Shown: in pieces, positions 17,760-27,292 of the stretch
Layout: each line of letters opens with the position of its first letter
Numbering within the stretch: the stretch's first letter is position 1
DNA from: Paraburkholderia metrosideri
Lineage (GTDB): Bacteria; Pseudomonadota; Gammaproteobacteria; Burkholderiales; Burkholderiaceae
Direction of reading: 5' to 3'
NCBI RefSeq assembly: GCF_904848625.1
Contig: NZ_CAJHCP010000013.1
Span: 124,001-188,000, forward strand
Length of the DNA: 64,000 bases
The notes under the pieces: model-generated
Told to the model about the DNA's origin: nothing
The model's database searches: none
What the model saw: only the letters and a program-made list of their open reading frames with translations
Made by a program: the position numbers and the translations under genes

Positions 17760-20486
17760 ATGACGATTTCACGGCAGGCACTATTCGGCAAACTCGGGGC
17801 AACGCTTTATCGAAGCGTCGAGTCCGCAACCGCCTTTTGCAAGCTGCGCGGCAACCCTTACGTCGAACTCGTGCACTGGCTGCACCAGCTTCTTCAGCTG
17901 TCAGACAGCGACCTGCACCGCATCGTCAGGCAGTGTGGCATCGATCGCGAAACGCTCGAACGCGACATGGCACGCTCGCTCGCCGCGTTGCCGGCAGGCG
18001 CCAGTTCGCTCAGCGACTTCTCTCATCATATCGAGACGGCAATCGAACGCGCGTGGGTACTCGCAACACTCAACTTCGGCGATACCCACATTCGCGGCGC
18101 GTGGCTTGTCGGCGCAATCGTCAAGACACCTGAGCTTCGGCGTGTGCTGCTCTCCATTTCGCCGACCTTCGGCAAGATTCCCGTCGACGGCCTCCAGGAC
18201 GCGCTTCCTGGTTGGATTGCCGGCTCCCCCGAAGCGGCAGACGCAGCCTATGACAACAGTCATTTCGCTGTCGCCACACCGGGCGAAGCCTCGAATGCGC
18301 TCGCATCGCCAGCAAAAGGCACACCCCTCGAACAGTTCTGCACCGACCTGACTGCTCGCGCACGGGGCGCTGAGATCGATCCTGTGGTCGGCCGCGACCT
18401 CGAGATCCGCACGATGATCGACGTGTTGTTGCGCCGCCGCCAGAACAATCCGCTTCTTACAGGCGAAGCCGGTGTCGGAAAAACAGCCGTCGTCGAAGGA
18501 CTCGCGCTAGCCATCGTCTCGGGCAACGTACCGCCAAAGCTGATCGGCGTGCGCCTGCTGAGTCTCGATGTTGGCGCGCTGCTGGCCGGTGCAAGCATGA
18601 AAGGGGAATTCGAGTCGCGTCTGAAAGGCGTGCTGGAGGCCGCCACGAAGTCCCCGGCCCCGGTGATTCTTTTTGTCGACGAGATGCATACACTGATCGG
18701 CGCGGGTGGCCAGGCCGGCACGGGCGACGCAGCCAACCTGCTGAAGCCCGCACTCGCGCGCGGCACGGTCCGGACGATCGGCGCGACGACATGGGCCGAG
18801 TACAAACGTCATATCGAGAAAGACCCGGCTCTCACGCGGCGCTTTCAGGTGCTGCAGGTCGCAGAGCCTGAAGAACTCGCGGCGATCGACATGGTTCGCG
18901 GACTCGCTCAAACGTTCGCCGTGCATCACGGCGTGGTGGTGCGCGACGAGGCGATCCGCGCAGCCGTCACGCTCTCGCATCGCTATATTCCGTCACGCCA
19001 GCTTCCCGACAAGGCGATCAGCCTGCTCGACACCGCGTGCGCACGCGTCGCGCTCTCGCAGCACAGTGCGCCGCGCGAGCTGCAGGATGTCCATCAGCGT
19101 CTGCTTGCCGCGTCTGTCGAACGGGACCTCATCGCGAAGGAAGCACGTATCGGACTCGATGCCAGTAAGGCGCTGGCTGCCGTGAATACCAGAATCGACA
19201 CGCTCGCCTCGCTTGAGCACGTGATCGACACTCGCTGGAAAGCACAGTCCGAAGCGGCGCAAGCCCTGCTTGCCGCGCGCGAAGCGGTCGTCGCAGACCC
19301 GGACGCCATCCGCACCGAAACGACTCAACAGCTTCGGACACTTGAGAACACGCTCAAGACATTGCAAGGCGACACGCCACTGGTATTTCCGGAGGTCAGC
19401 GAGGCCGTTGTCGCCGAAGTGGTGTCCGACTGGACCGGGATCCCGGTGGGTCGCATGGTGACCGACGAGATCGCCGCTGTGCAGTCGTTACCGAAGACCC
19501 TTGAAGCACGCGTGATTGGCCAGGCGGACGCATTGAACCAGATCGGCGAGCGGGTACAGACGGCCCGCGCCGGGCTGACCGATCCAAAAAAGCCACTCGG
19601 CGTGTTCCTGCTGACCGGGCCGTCCGGTGTCGGCAAGACGGAAACAGCGCTGGCCCTCGCCGAAGCGCTCTACGGCGGCGAACAGAACCTGATCACGATC
19701 AACATGAGCGAGTATCAGGAAGCCCATACCGTGTCGGGCCTGAAGGGCGCCCCGCCCGGCTATGTCGGCTATGGCGAAGGCGGCGTGCTGACCGAGGCCG
19801 TGCGCCGTCGTCCGTATTCGGTGGTACTGCTCGATGAAATCGAGAAGGCGCATCGCGACGTCCATGAGATGTTCTTCCAGGTGTTCGATAAGGGCTACAT
19901 GGAAGACGGCGATGGCCGCTACATTGATTTTCGCAACACCACGATCCTGCTGACCAGCAACGTTGGCTCGGAACTGATCGCGAGCCTGTGCGCCGACGCG
20001 TCACTGGCGCCAGACAGCGACGGTCTTCGCGAAGCGCTCAACCCTGAGCTACTCAAAATCTTTCCGGCGGCGTTTCTCGGGCGCGTGACGGTTGTGCCGT
20101 ACTGGCCGCTCGCGCATGAATCGCTCACCCGCATCGTGCGCCTCCATCTTGAGCACGTGGTCCAACGTATGGCCGGGCACCACGCTATCGCCCTCACCTA
20201 CGAGGCTCAGGTCCTGGACTACATCGTCGGACGCTGCCTCGTGCAGGAGACCGGCGCCCGGGTGCTGATCGGCTTTATCGAGCAACACGTGCTGCCTCGC
20301 CTTTCCGCGCTGTGGCTCGATGCCTTCTCGTCAAAGCGGCCGCTCGCACAGATCAACATCAGTGTCGCCGACAAGAACGCGCTGCCCAACTCAGCGCTTG
20401 TGTTCGGGCCGGCTTACGCAACATCGAACAGTCCCGAGGCCGCTGCAACCATCGCCGAACCCGCTCTTACCGAGCAGGCCACCTAG
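17760..20486 (+). CDS. tssH: TssH/ClpV AAA+ ATPase
   Basis: A 908-residue ClpV, the AAA+ unfoldase that disassembles contracted T6SS sheaths. It has the N-terminal Clp-N repeat region (about 1-160) and a first AAA domain with Walker A GEAGVGKT at 235-242 and a VILFVDEMHTLIGAGG Walker B. A middle coiled region follows (about 430-560), then a second AAA domain with Walker A GPSGVGKT near 620-627 and VVLLDEIEKAH Walker B, and a C-terminal ClpB_D2-small-like region. It heads the plus-strand arm and is followed 37 bp later by tssB. The ClpV recycling role is well established for the family. Confidence 0.97.
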   Translation: MTISRQALFGKLGATLYRSVESATAFCKLRGNPYVELVHWLHQLLQLSDSDLHRIVRQCGIDRETLERDMARSLAALPAGASSLSDFSHHIETAIERAWVLATLNFGDTHIRGAWLVGAIVKTPELRRVLLSISPTFGKIPVDGLQDALPGWIAGSPEAADAAYDNSHFAVATPGEASNALASPAKGTPLEQFCTDLTARARGAEIDPVVGRDLEIRTMIDVLLRRRQNNPLLTGEAGVGKTAVVEGLALAIVSGNVPPKLIGVRLLSLDVGALLAGASMKGEFESRLKGVLEAATKSPAPVILFVDEMHTLIGAGGQAGTGDAANLLKPALARGTVRTIGATTWAEYKRHIEKDPALTRRFQVLQVAEPEELAAIDMVRGLAQTFAVHHGVVVRDEAIRAAVTLSHRYIPSRQLPDKAISLLDTACARVALSQHSAPRELQDVHQRLLAASVERDLIAKEARIGLDASKALAAVNTRIDTLASLEHVIDTRWKAQSEAAQALLAAREAVVADPDAIRTETTQQLRTLENTLKTLQGDTPLVFPEVSEAVVAEVVSDWTGIPVGRMVTDEIAAVQSLPKTLEARVIGQADALNQIGERVQTARAGLTDPKKPLGVFLLTGPSGVGKTETALALAEALYGGEQNLITINMSEYQEAHTVSGLKGAPPGYVGYGEGGVLTEAVRRRPYSVVLLDEIEKAHRDVHEMFFQVFDKGYMEDGDGRYIDFRNTTILLTSNVGSELIASLCADASLAPDSDGLREALNPELLKIFPAAFLGRVTVVPYWPLAHESLTRIVRLHLEHVVQRMAGHHAIALTYEAQVLDYIVGRCLVQETGARVLIGFIEQHVLPRLSALWLDAFSSKRPLAQINISVADKNALPNSALVFGPAYATSNSPEAAATIAEPALTEQAT

Positions 20487-20523
20487 CCCTGCCGATCATT
20501 TACCACCGCCCACGGAGTCATGC

Positions 20524-21069
20524 ATGTCCGCTTCCAACAGTTCGCAGAAATTCATCGCGCGCAATCGTGCGCCGCGAGTGCAGATCGAGTACGACGTCGA
20601 AGTCTATGGCTCGGAGAAGAAAGTCGAGTTGCCGTTCGTGATGGGCGTGCTGGCCGATCTGTCCGGCAAGCCGGTTGACCAGTTGCCGGCTGTTGCCGAA
20701 CGCCGCTTCCTCGATATCGACGTCGACAATTTCGATGAGCGCATGAAAGCGATCCGGCCTCGCGTCGCATTCCCGGTGCAGAACACCCTCTCAGGTGAAG
20801 GACAACTGATGGTCGACATGAGCTTCGAAAGCATTGAAGACTTCTCGCCGGCGGCAGTCGCGCGCAAGGTCGACTCGCTGCGCCAGTTGCTCGAAGCACG
20901 CACGCAACTGGCCAACCTGCAGACCTACATGGACGGTAAGTCGGGCGCGGAATCGCTCGTCAACCGGCTGCTCAAAGACCCGGCGCTGCTCAAGTCGCTG
21001 GCGGCCGCGCCGAAGCCGCAGCCCACCGAAGAACTGGATACAGCGGGCCACGCGGACGCCGCGAACTGA
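20524..21069 (+). CDS. tssB: TssB sheath small subunit
   Basis: A 181-residue VipA/ImpB-family protein forming the contractile sheath with TssC. Key parts are the N-terminal IARNRAPRVQIEYDVEVYGS, the VELPFVMGVLADLSG motif and RRFLDIDVDNFDERM. It then has a segment SFESIEDFSPAAVARKVDSL, and a C-terminal helix (LLEARTQLANLQTYMDGKSG) that packs against TssC. The ATG at 20524 follows a GGAG-like sequence and lies 37 bp after tssH; an earlier in-frame ATG at 20320 lies inside tssH and is rejected. The C-terminal tail carries prolines and acidic residues after the last helix. Confidence 0.96.
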   Translation: MSASNSSQKFIARNRAPRVQIEYDVEVYGSEKKVELPFVMGVLADLSGKPVDQLPAVAERRFLDIDVDNFDERMKAIRPRVAFPVQNTLSGEGQLMVDMSFESIEDFSPAAVARKVDSLRQLLEARTQLANLQTYMDGKSGAESLVNRLLKDPALLKSLAAAPKPQPTEELDTAGHADAAN

Positions 21070-21102
21070 TCGACTGGACAGAACAGGAAAGAAGAATAAG
21101 CC

Positions 21103-22596
21103 ATGGCAAAACAGCAAACGCAAGCGGCCACCGCCGACGTTCACACGCAGTCAGACTTTACCCAACTGCTCAATCAGGAATTCCGGCCCAAGACCGAAGC
21201 GGCCCGCGAAGCCGTCGAATACGCGGTCCAGACGCTTGCCGAGCAGGCACTGCAGCAGTCGGCCACGATCAGCGACGACGCCTACAAGAGCATCGAGGCG
21301 ATCATCGCGCAGATCGATCACAAGCTGTCCGAGCAGATCAACCTGATTCTCCACCACGACGAATTCCAGAAGCTGGAATCGGCCTGGCGCGGCCTGCACC
21401 ACCTCGTGTCGAACACCGAGACCGACGAGCGCCTGAAGATCCGTTTCATGGATATCTCGAAGGACGATCTACGCCGCTCGATGAAGCGCTACAAGGGTCT
21501 TGCGTGGGACCAAAGCCCGATCTTCAAGCAGATCTACGAAGAAGAATATGGTCAGCTTGGCGGCGAGCCGTACGGTTGCCTGATGGCCGACTACTACTTC
21601 GACCATACGCCGCCCGACGTCGACCTGCTCGGCTCGCTGGCCAAGGTGTCGGCCGCAGCGCACACGCCGTTCATTTCCGGTGCGTCGCCATCGGTGCTGC
21701 AAATGGAATCGTGGCAGGAACTGGCGAACCCGCGTGACCTCACGAAGATCTTCGCGCAGAACCTCGAGTACGCACCGTGGAACTCGCTGCGCAATACCGA
21801 GGACGCCCGCTACGTGGGTCTGGCGATGCCGCGTTTTCTTTCGCGTCTGCCGTACGGCGCAAAAACCAATCCGGTCGACGAGTTCGACTTCGAGGAAGAC
21901 ACCAATGGCTCCGATCACCGCCGCTATGCGTGGGCCAACGCCGCGTATGCAATGGCAGTGAACATCAACCGCTCGTTCAAGCTGTATGGCTGGTGCTCGT
22001 TGATCCGCGGTGTCGAATCGGGCGGTACGGTCGAGAATCTGCCGTGCCATACGTTCCCGACCGACGACGGCGGCATCGACATGAAGTGCCCGACCGAAAT
22101 CGCGATCTCGGACCGTCGCGAAGCGGAACTGTCGAAGAACGGCTTCATTCCGCTGATCCACCGCAAGAACACCGATCACGCGACCTTCATCGGCGCGCAG
22201 TCGCTGCAAAAGCCGGCCGAATACCATGACGCGGATGCGACCGCCAACGCGAATCTGTCGGCGCGTCTACCGTATCTATTTGCCTGCTCGCGTTTCGCGC
22301 ATTACCTGAAGTGCATCGTGCGCGACAAGGTCGGTGCGTTCAAGGAGCGCGAGGACATGCAACGCTGGCTCAACGAATGGATCATGAACTACGTCGATGC
22401 CGATCCGGCCAACTCGTCGCAGGAAACCAAGGCGCGCCGGCCACTCGCCGCAGCCGAAGTGCTGGTAGAGGAAGTTGAAGGCAACCCCGGCTACTACCAG
22501 GCGAAGTTCTTCCTGCGTCCTCACTTCCAGCTCGAAGGTTTGACGGTATCGCTTCGTCTCGTCGCGAAGCTGCCGTCGATCAAGGAAGCCGCCTGA
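21103..22596 (+). CDS. tssC: TssC sheath large subunit
   Basis: A 497-residue VipB/ImpC-family protein, the large sheath subunit. Family blocks include ESAWRGLHHLVSNTETDERL, the DFDHTPPDVDLL-type YYFDHTPPDVDLLGSLAKVS, FISGASPSVL, PRFLSRLPYGAKTNPVDEF, and the C-terminal NPGYYQAKFFLRPHFQLEGL ending LVAKLPS. The ATG at 21103 lies 33 bp after tssB with an AGAAAGAAG-type ribosome binding site. Residues at the C terminus contact the Hcp tube. The strongly conserved length and sequence indicate an intact gene. Confidence 0.97.
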   Translation: MAKQQTQAATADVHTQSDFTQLLNQEFRPKTEAAREAVEYAVQTLAEQALQQSATISDDAYKSIEAIIAQIDHKLSEQINLILHHDEFQKLESAWRGLHHLVSNTETDERLKIRFMDISKDDLRRSMKRYKGLAWDQSPIFKQIYEEEYGQLGGEPYGCLMADYYFDHTPPDVDLLGSLAKVSAAAHTPFISGASPSVLQMESWQELANPRDLTKIFAQNLEYAPWNSLRNTEDARYVGLAMPRFLSRLPYGAKTNPVDEFDFEEDTNGSDHRRYAWANAAYAMAVNINRSFKLYGWCSLIRGVESGGTVENLPCHTFPTDDGGIDMKCPTEIAISDRREAELSKNGFIPLIHRKNTDHATFIGAQSLQKPAEYHDADATANANLSARLPYLFACSRFAHYLKCIVRDKVGAFKEREDMQRWLNEWIMNYVDADPANSSQETKARRPLAAAEVLVEEVEGNPGYYQAKFFLRPHFQLEGLTVSLRLVAKLPSIKEAA

Positions 22597-22749
22597 ACGG
22601 CGGAGCCGCCGGCGAATCTCCGAGCCCGGACTGCATTCCGTTCCTCACGGAACGCGGTCCGTTCCAGAAAAGAGGAGCAAGCAATGCCATGGAGAGCGCG
22701 ATCCGTGAGCGCAGATCAGCAACAGTACCGACCGCGAGATCGTCGTGCA

Positions 22750-23252
22750 ATGAAGCGAGTCCTGTCCTATACGTTCGCGCTTCTTCTCGTCGCGCCTCCT
22801 GCGTTTGCTGCCGGGTTGACACCCGCCCAGATCGGGCGGGATATCCATGAACACGGCGCAGGGGCGACCGTGCACTCACTCGACCGAAACGGAAAATTCG
22901 ACAAGGTCCTCGACCGGATCGCTTCGGGAAATGTGGCATGGGTCCGTCTGGCGCCCGGCTGGCCCGGGGTACCGACGCGGGTGATTCGACAGGGTTGACC
23001 GTTGCACTGGCGAGAGCGTTACCCAGGAATCCCGCAGCTGTACTCGCGGCGCTCGATGAAGGCCCGGTCATTGGACCGGAAGCTGTGTGCGGTGTCCCGT
23101 TCATCGAGCCTTCGTCGAAGGAAATCCGCGAATACCTGGATGTGGCTATTCCCGCGGTAACGCGTATCGAACCCTCGGTCAGGGTCCCGCATCGTTCCTC
23201 GTGTGTCGACGCACTACATCGCGTGCAGGAACAGACCTCCAGACAGCCATGA
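22750..23252 (+). pseudogene. Frameshifted exported protein between tssC and hcp
   Basis: The first frame, from ATG 22750, encodes a clear signal peptide (MKRVLSYTFALLLVAPPAFA, cleaved before AGL) and then GLTPAQIGRDIHEHGAGATV up to GNVAWVRLAP. It ends at a TGA near 22996. The next frame, starting around 22955, continues smoothly with DAGDSTGLTVALARALPRNP, AAVLAALDEGPVIGPEAVCG and VPFIEPSSKEIREYLDVAIP to 23252. Together they would make one exported protein of about 140 residues, so one base appears lost near 22950-22965. The composite resembles small secreted hypotheticals found beside hcp in related loci. Its function is unknown. A sequencing error is an alternative to real decay. Confidence 0.65.
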
Positions 23253-23346
23253 CGGGGCGCCGGTCATCGGACCCAGAAGTACGGCAACGACACAACACGT
23301 ATTCATTGCACAACAAGGCAATGTCTTTTTCACCAAGGAGCTTTAG

Positions 23347-23829
23347 ATGGCACAGGATATTTTCATCAAGATCAACGGTATTGACGGCGAGTCGCAGGAC
23401 TCCGCGCACAAGAACGAAATCGAAGTGACGAGCTGGGGCTGGCAGATCCTGCAACAGTCGAACATGCATGCAGGCTCGGGCGGCGGCGCAGGCAAGGCGA
23501 CCGTCGAAGATCTCGCGTTCGAGCATCTGGTGGACCGCGCGAGCCCGAACCTGATGAAGTACTGCCTGACCGGCAAGCACATCGACCAGGCCGTGCTGAC
23601 GGTCCGCAAGGCCGGTGGCAATCCGCTGGAATACCTGAAGCTCACGATGAACGACGTGCTTGTCACGCTGGTGAACCCGTCCGGCAGCAACAGCGACAAC
23701 GGCATTCGTGAACACGTTCGCCTGTCGTTCTCCAAAATCAAGCAGGAGTACGTTGTGCAGAACGCGCAGGGCGGTAGCGGCGGTGCAGTGACGGCCGGTT
23801 ACGACATCAAGCTCAACAAGGAAGCGTAA
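23347..23829 (+). CDS. hcp: Hcp tube protein (TssD)
   Basis: A 160-residue Hcp protein, the hexameric ring stacked into the T6SS inner tube. The sequence begins MAQDIFIKINGIDGESQDS and has the family pattern EIEVTSWGWQ, then VEDLAFEHLVDRASPNLMK, KHIDQAVLTVRKAGGNPLEY and the C-terminal VRLSFSKIKQEYV region. An AAGGAG ribosome binding site precedes the ATG at 23347. A GC-rich hairpin follows directly after the stop, consistent with Hcp being produced in excess over downstream gene products. The upstream 95 bp may contain an extra promoter. Confidence 0.97.
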   Translation: MAQDIFIKINGIDGESQDSAHKNEIEVTSWGWQILQQSNMHAGSGGGAGKATVEDLAFEHLVDRASPNLMKYCLTGKHIDQAVLTVRKAGGNPLEYLKLTMNDVLVTLVNPSGSNSDNGIREHVRLSFSKIKQEYVVQNAQGGSGGAVTAGYDIKLNKEA

Positions 23830-23842
23830 GCCTCCTCGCCAT

Positions 23843-23867
23843 GCCCGGCGGACCTCCGCCGCCGGGC
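23843..23867 (+). terminator. GC-rich hairpin after hcp
   Basis: A perfect 9-bp stem (GCCCGGCGG with CCGCCGGGC) and 7-base loop begin 13 bases after the hcp stop, with no U-rich tail. It is better read as an mRNA-stabilising or partial termination element that raises hcp transcript over tssJ-tssM than as a full terminator. Confidence 0.55.
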
Positions 23868-23900
23868 CTCTTACGGTCTTATTCGTGTCGTGATCTCCTA

Positions 23901-24401
23901 ATGCGCCTGACTACCCGGACCCTTGTTGTCGCGTGCTCGCTCACGCTTGCCGCCTGCGCGAGCAACGACCCTAAAACACCCAGGGAAGCGATCCGGCTCG
24001 ATCTGTCGGTGATGGCTTCGGCACGCGTCAATCCTGACGACCAGAAGCGGGCCGCGCCCATCGTCGTGCGCATCTACGAGCTGAAGACAGACAGCGTGTT
24101 CAATTCCGCTGATTTTTACTCATTGCAGGACAAGGACAAGACTTTGCTCACTGACGATCTCGTCAGTCGTGATCAGTTCCAGCTGCGTCCAGGCGAGCAC
24201 AAGACAATCCAGACAAAGGCCGATCCTGCAACGACCACGATCGGCGTACTCGCGGCCTACCGGGACCTGCCCAATTCAGTGTGGCGCGCGGTGTACCCGC
24301 TGCCCGCAGCACCCGATGCGGCGTGGTATCACCGCTCGCCCAAACTGAAACTGACCATCGACCTTGACGCCAACGCGATCAAGGTCACCGAACGTAAATA
24401 G
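23901..24401 (+). CDS. tssJ: TssJ outer-membrane lipoprotein
   Basis: A 166-residue lipoprotein of the TssJ/SciN family. The N-terminal signal ends in a lipobox (LTLAAC, cysteine 19), so it is anchored in the outer membrane facing the periplasm. The mature part has the family's beta-sandwich segments (PIVVRIYELKTDSVFNSADF, then LRPGEHKTIQTKADPATTTI and GVLAAYRDL). TssJ anchors TssM in the T6SS membrane complex. I chose ATG 23901 because it gives the correct signal peptide; the frame is open from 23841 but those codons overlap the hairpin after hcp. Confidence 0.93.
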   Translation: MRLTTRTLVVACSLTLAACASNDPKTPREAIRLDLSVMASARVNPDDQKRAAPIVVRIYELKTDSVFNSADFYSLQDKDKTLLTDDLVSRDQFQLRPGEHKTIQTKADPATTTIGVLAAYRDLPNSVWRAVYPLPAAPDAAWYHRSPKLKLTIDLDANAIKVTERK

Positions 24402-24437
24402 TGCCCTGAAGGTTGGCACACCACGCGGAACACAAGC

Positions 24438-25784
24438 ATGAGCTGGCATAACAAGGTCGTCTGGAGCGAGGGGCTATTTCTGCGCCCGCAGCTTTTCCAG
24501 CAGCAGGAGCGTTACCTCGAGCACTATGCGCACAAACGTGCGGCATCGTTGTCGCCATTCTTCTTCGGCTTCAATCAATACGGTATCGATAGCGAGGCGC
24601 TCGCGCTCGGCAAGGTGATCGTGCGGTCCGCCAGCGGGATCTTCGCCGACGGCACGCCGTTTGATGCGCCGGGCAGCACGCCACCGCCGACGCCTCTTAC
24701 CATCCGTCCGGAACACCTCGAACAGCTCATCTATCTGGCCGTGCCGATCCGTGTGCCCAACGGCGAAGAAACCACCTTCGACAACGCAGCCGACTCACTC
24801 GCGCGCTACGCGGCGTTCGACACAGATCTGCGCGATGCGAACTCGATCTCCCAAGGTCCGAAGAAGGTGCAGTTGTCGAACCTGCGGCTGCGACTCGTCC
24901 CTGAAAAGGAACTGACCGACGCGTGGATCGGGCTGCCACTCACGCGTGTCACGATGATCCGTGCCGACGGCAGCATCGAACTGGACAGCACGCTGGTGCC
25001 GCCGGTGGCCGGCTATGGTGCCAGTGAGTTGCTAACGACCTGGCTGGCCAGGATTCACGAGCTCACCCGCATGCGTGCGAATGCACTGGCTGCAAGGCTA
25101 ACCGGCGGTGACGGCAAGGCGGGCACGACAGCCGAGGTATCGGACTACCTGCTGCTGCAGACCCTGAACCGCTATGAGCCGCTGCTCCAGCATCTGCGCC
25201 GCGTGCCGAGCACCTCGCCTGCCGATCTGTACGCGCTGCTGCTCAGCATGGCGGGCGAACTGTCGACCTACGTGCGCACCGACACGCGGCGTCCCCTCGA
25301 CACCCATCCGGCCTATCAACACGTGGCGCCCCACCTGTGCCTGAAACCGCTGGTCGACGACACGCACATGCTGCTCAACGCCGTGCTCGTGCGCAGCGCG
25401 CAGAGCATCAGGCTCGAGGAACGCGGCCACGGGATGCGCAATGCCGTGGTCGATCCGGTCGACATGCAGGGCTTTTCGGCTGTGGTGCTCGCTGTCTCCG
25501 CGCAAATGCCGCCAGACACGCTGCAACAACAATTTGCCGCGCAGGCGAAGGTGGGCCCGTCCGAGCGCCTGCCGGACCTGGTGCGTGGACATCTGCCCGG
25601 CATCGCGCTGCAGGCGCTGCCCGTGCCGCCGCGACAGATACCGTTCAACGCCGGCTATATCTACTACGAGATCTCGCGCATGGGAACGCTGTGGGACCAG
25701 GTCGCGCGGCATGGCGGCCTGGCGCTTCATGTGGCGGGCGACTTCCCGTCGCTGCAGCTCGAACTGTGGGGCATTCGCGGCTAG
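24438..25784 (+). CDS. tssK: TssK baseplate-membrane connector
   Basis: A 448-residue TssK/ImpJ/VasE-family protein linking the baseplate to the TssL-TssM membrane complex. The N-terminal region is characteristic (VVWSEGLFLRPQLFQQQERY and LEHYAHKRAASLSPFFFGF). The middle has LRLVPEKELTDAWIGLPLTR, and the C-terminal region has VPPRQIPFNAGYIYYEISRM near the end. It follows tssJ after 36 bp and precedes tssL by 151 bp. No oddities seen. Confidence 0.96.
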   Translation: MSWHNKVVWSEGLFLRPQLFQQQERYLEHYAHKRAASLSPFFFGFNQYGIDSEALALGKVIVRSASGIFADGTPFDAPGSTPPPTPLTIRPEHLEQLIYLAVPIRVPNGEETTFDNAADSLARYAAFDTDLRDANSISQGPKKVQLSNLRLRLVPEKELTDAWIGLPLTRVTMIRADGSIELDSTLVPPVAGYGASELLTTWLARIHELTRMRANALAARLTGGDGKAGTTAEVSDYLLLQTLNRYEPLLQHLRRVPSTSPADLYALLLSMAGELSTYVRTDTRRPLDTHPAYQHVAPHLCLKPLVDDTHMLLNAVLVRSAQSIRLEERGHGMRNAVVDPVDMQGFSAVVLAVSAQMPPDTLQQQFAAQAKVGPSERLPDLVRGHLPGIALQALPVPPRQIPFNAGYIYYEISRMGTLWDQVARHGGLALHVAGDFPSLQLELWGIRG

Positions 25785-25935
25785 CCCGCAGGCGGCCGGC
25801 GAGTGGTCACCGGTTGAACAGCCACCACTTCACTCGACGACCGCCATTCGCGTTCGTTGAGTCGCGCCAGTCAGATAAAAAACATTGTCGCCATCGGCTA
25901 GTTGGTCGACCCGCAATAGAAAACAAGGGGAAGCA

Positions 25936-27261
25936 GTGAGTTCAGAGGCAGTCAACCGTCCGGATGAACAGGGACAATGGCAGGTAAGCCGGAATGCGAC
26001 GCCTCGCACGCCGCAAACACCGGAACACGCCGCAGCCCAGCAAGCGCAGCCGCCGACCCCAACGTCCTCGCGCCGGGAGGTCCCGCCCGGCGAGTCTCCC
26101 GTCACCCGGCTGCTGGCGATCAAAGGCGCCACCAATCCTCTGCTCGAAGCGGCCCGTCCGCTGCTGCGCGCGATGGGCGAGATGCCTGACAAGCTCGACC
26201 CCGACGGCGTCGAGCTACTGCGGGCGGTGCTCGAACAGGAACTGCGCGCGTTCCAGAAACTGTGCGATCAGGCCAACGTTCGCCGCGACCACATGCTTGG
26301 CGCGCGCTACTGCCTGTGCACGGCGCTCGACGAAGCGGCGATGCAGACCACGTGGGGCGAGGCCGGCACCCACGGTGTGGCGTGGAATACCCATGGTCTC
26401 GCCACGATCTTCCACGAGGATCGCGATGGTGGCTCCAAGATCTATCTGCTGATCGCCCGGCTGATGACCGAGCCGCGCGAACACGTTGATCTGCTCGAAG
26501 TGATCTACCAAATCCTGAGTCGTGGTTTCGAAGGCCGGTATCGCTATGAGACGGGCGGACACCGCAAGCATGAAGCGGTACGTCAGCGGCTCTACGACGA
26601 GATCATGTCGCAGCGCGAATCGGTGCCGGTTGCGCTGTCGCCGCACTGGCAATCTGACGCGAAGGGCAAGCGTGGGTCGTTTTACGATTTTCCGGTATGG
26701 ATCACCGTCACTGTGCTGTCGCTGATCCTGCTCGGGATATTCGGCTATTTCAAATACGAACTGCTCAACCGCAGCGCCGAAGTACAGAAGCAGATTGCCG
26801 AGATCGGTCGCATGACGCCCGCGCCCGCGCCGCCGGCGCTGCATCTCAAGCAATTGCTGAAGAACGAGATTGCCGCCGCTACGGTCAGCGTCGACGAGGA
26901 CGCACACCACAGTTCGGTCACCTTCCGCGGGGATGCGATGTTCCCACCGGGCGCTGCATCGGTGAATGCATCAATGAGCCCGCTGATCGCGAAAATCGCC
27001 GGCGAGGTCGTCAAGGTGCCGGGCAAGGTGACGGTACTCGGTTTCACCGACAACGTGCCGATCAGGAGCCGTCAGTTCGCGTCGAATGATGCGCTGTCCG
27101 AGGAACGTGCTACCCAGGTCATGCAGATGCTGCAGGCGTCGGGCGTGCAGGCAAGCCGTCTGGAAGCGGTTGGCAAGGGCGACGCCGATCCTGTCGGCGA
27201 TAACCGCACAGCGCAGGGTCGCGCACAGAATCGCCGCGTCGAGATCACCGTTGCGCGGTGA
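25936..27261 (+). CDS. tssL: TssL inner-membrane protein with OmpA-like domain
   Basis: A 441-residue fused TssL. A DotU/IcmH cytoplasmic domain (about 60-230: NPLLEAARPLLRAMGEMPDK, then YCLCTALDEAAMQTTWGEAG and GRYRYE) is followed by one membrane helix (about 252-274) and a C-terminal OmpA-like peptidoglycan-binding domain (about 330-441: NVPIRSRQFASNDALSEERA, then GKGDADPVGDN and NRRVEITVAR). I favour the GTG at 25936, which has AAGGGGAAG just upstream, over the TTG at 25885. TssL joins TssM in the trans-envelope complex, and the OmpA part anchors it to the cell wall. A second gene of the same design follows tssM. Confidence 0.93.
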   Translation: MSSEAVNRPDEQGQWQVSRNATPRTPQTPEHAAAQQAQPPTPTSSRREVPPGESPVTRLLAIKGATNPLLEAARPLLRAMGEMPDKLDPDGVELLRAVLEQELRAFQKLCDQANVRRDHMLGARYCLCTALDEAAMQTTWGEAGTHGVAWNTHGLATIFHEDRDGGSKIYLLIARLMTEPREHVDLLEVIYQILSRGFEGRYRYETGGHRKHEAVRQRLYDEIMSQRESVPVALSPHWQSDAKGKRGSFYDFPVWITVTVLSLILLGIFGYFKYELLNRSAEVQKQIAEIGRMTPAPAPPALHLKQLLKNEIAAATVSVDEDAHHSSVTFRGDAMFPPGAASVNASMSPLIAKIAGEVVKVPGKVTVLGFTDNVPIRSRQFASNDALSEERATQVMQMLQASGVQASRLEAVGKGDADPVGDNRTAQGRAQNRRVEITVAR

Positions 27262-27292
27262 TCTCGCCATCCAGTCATATCGGGATTGAAGA

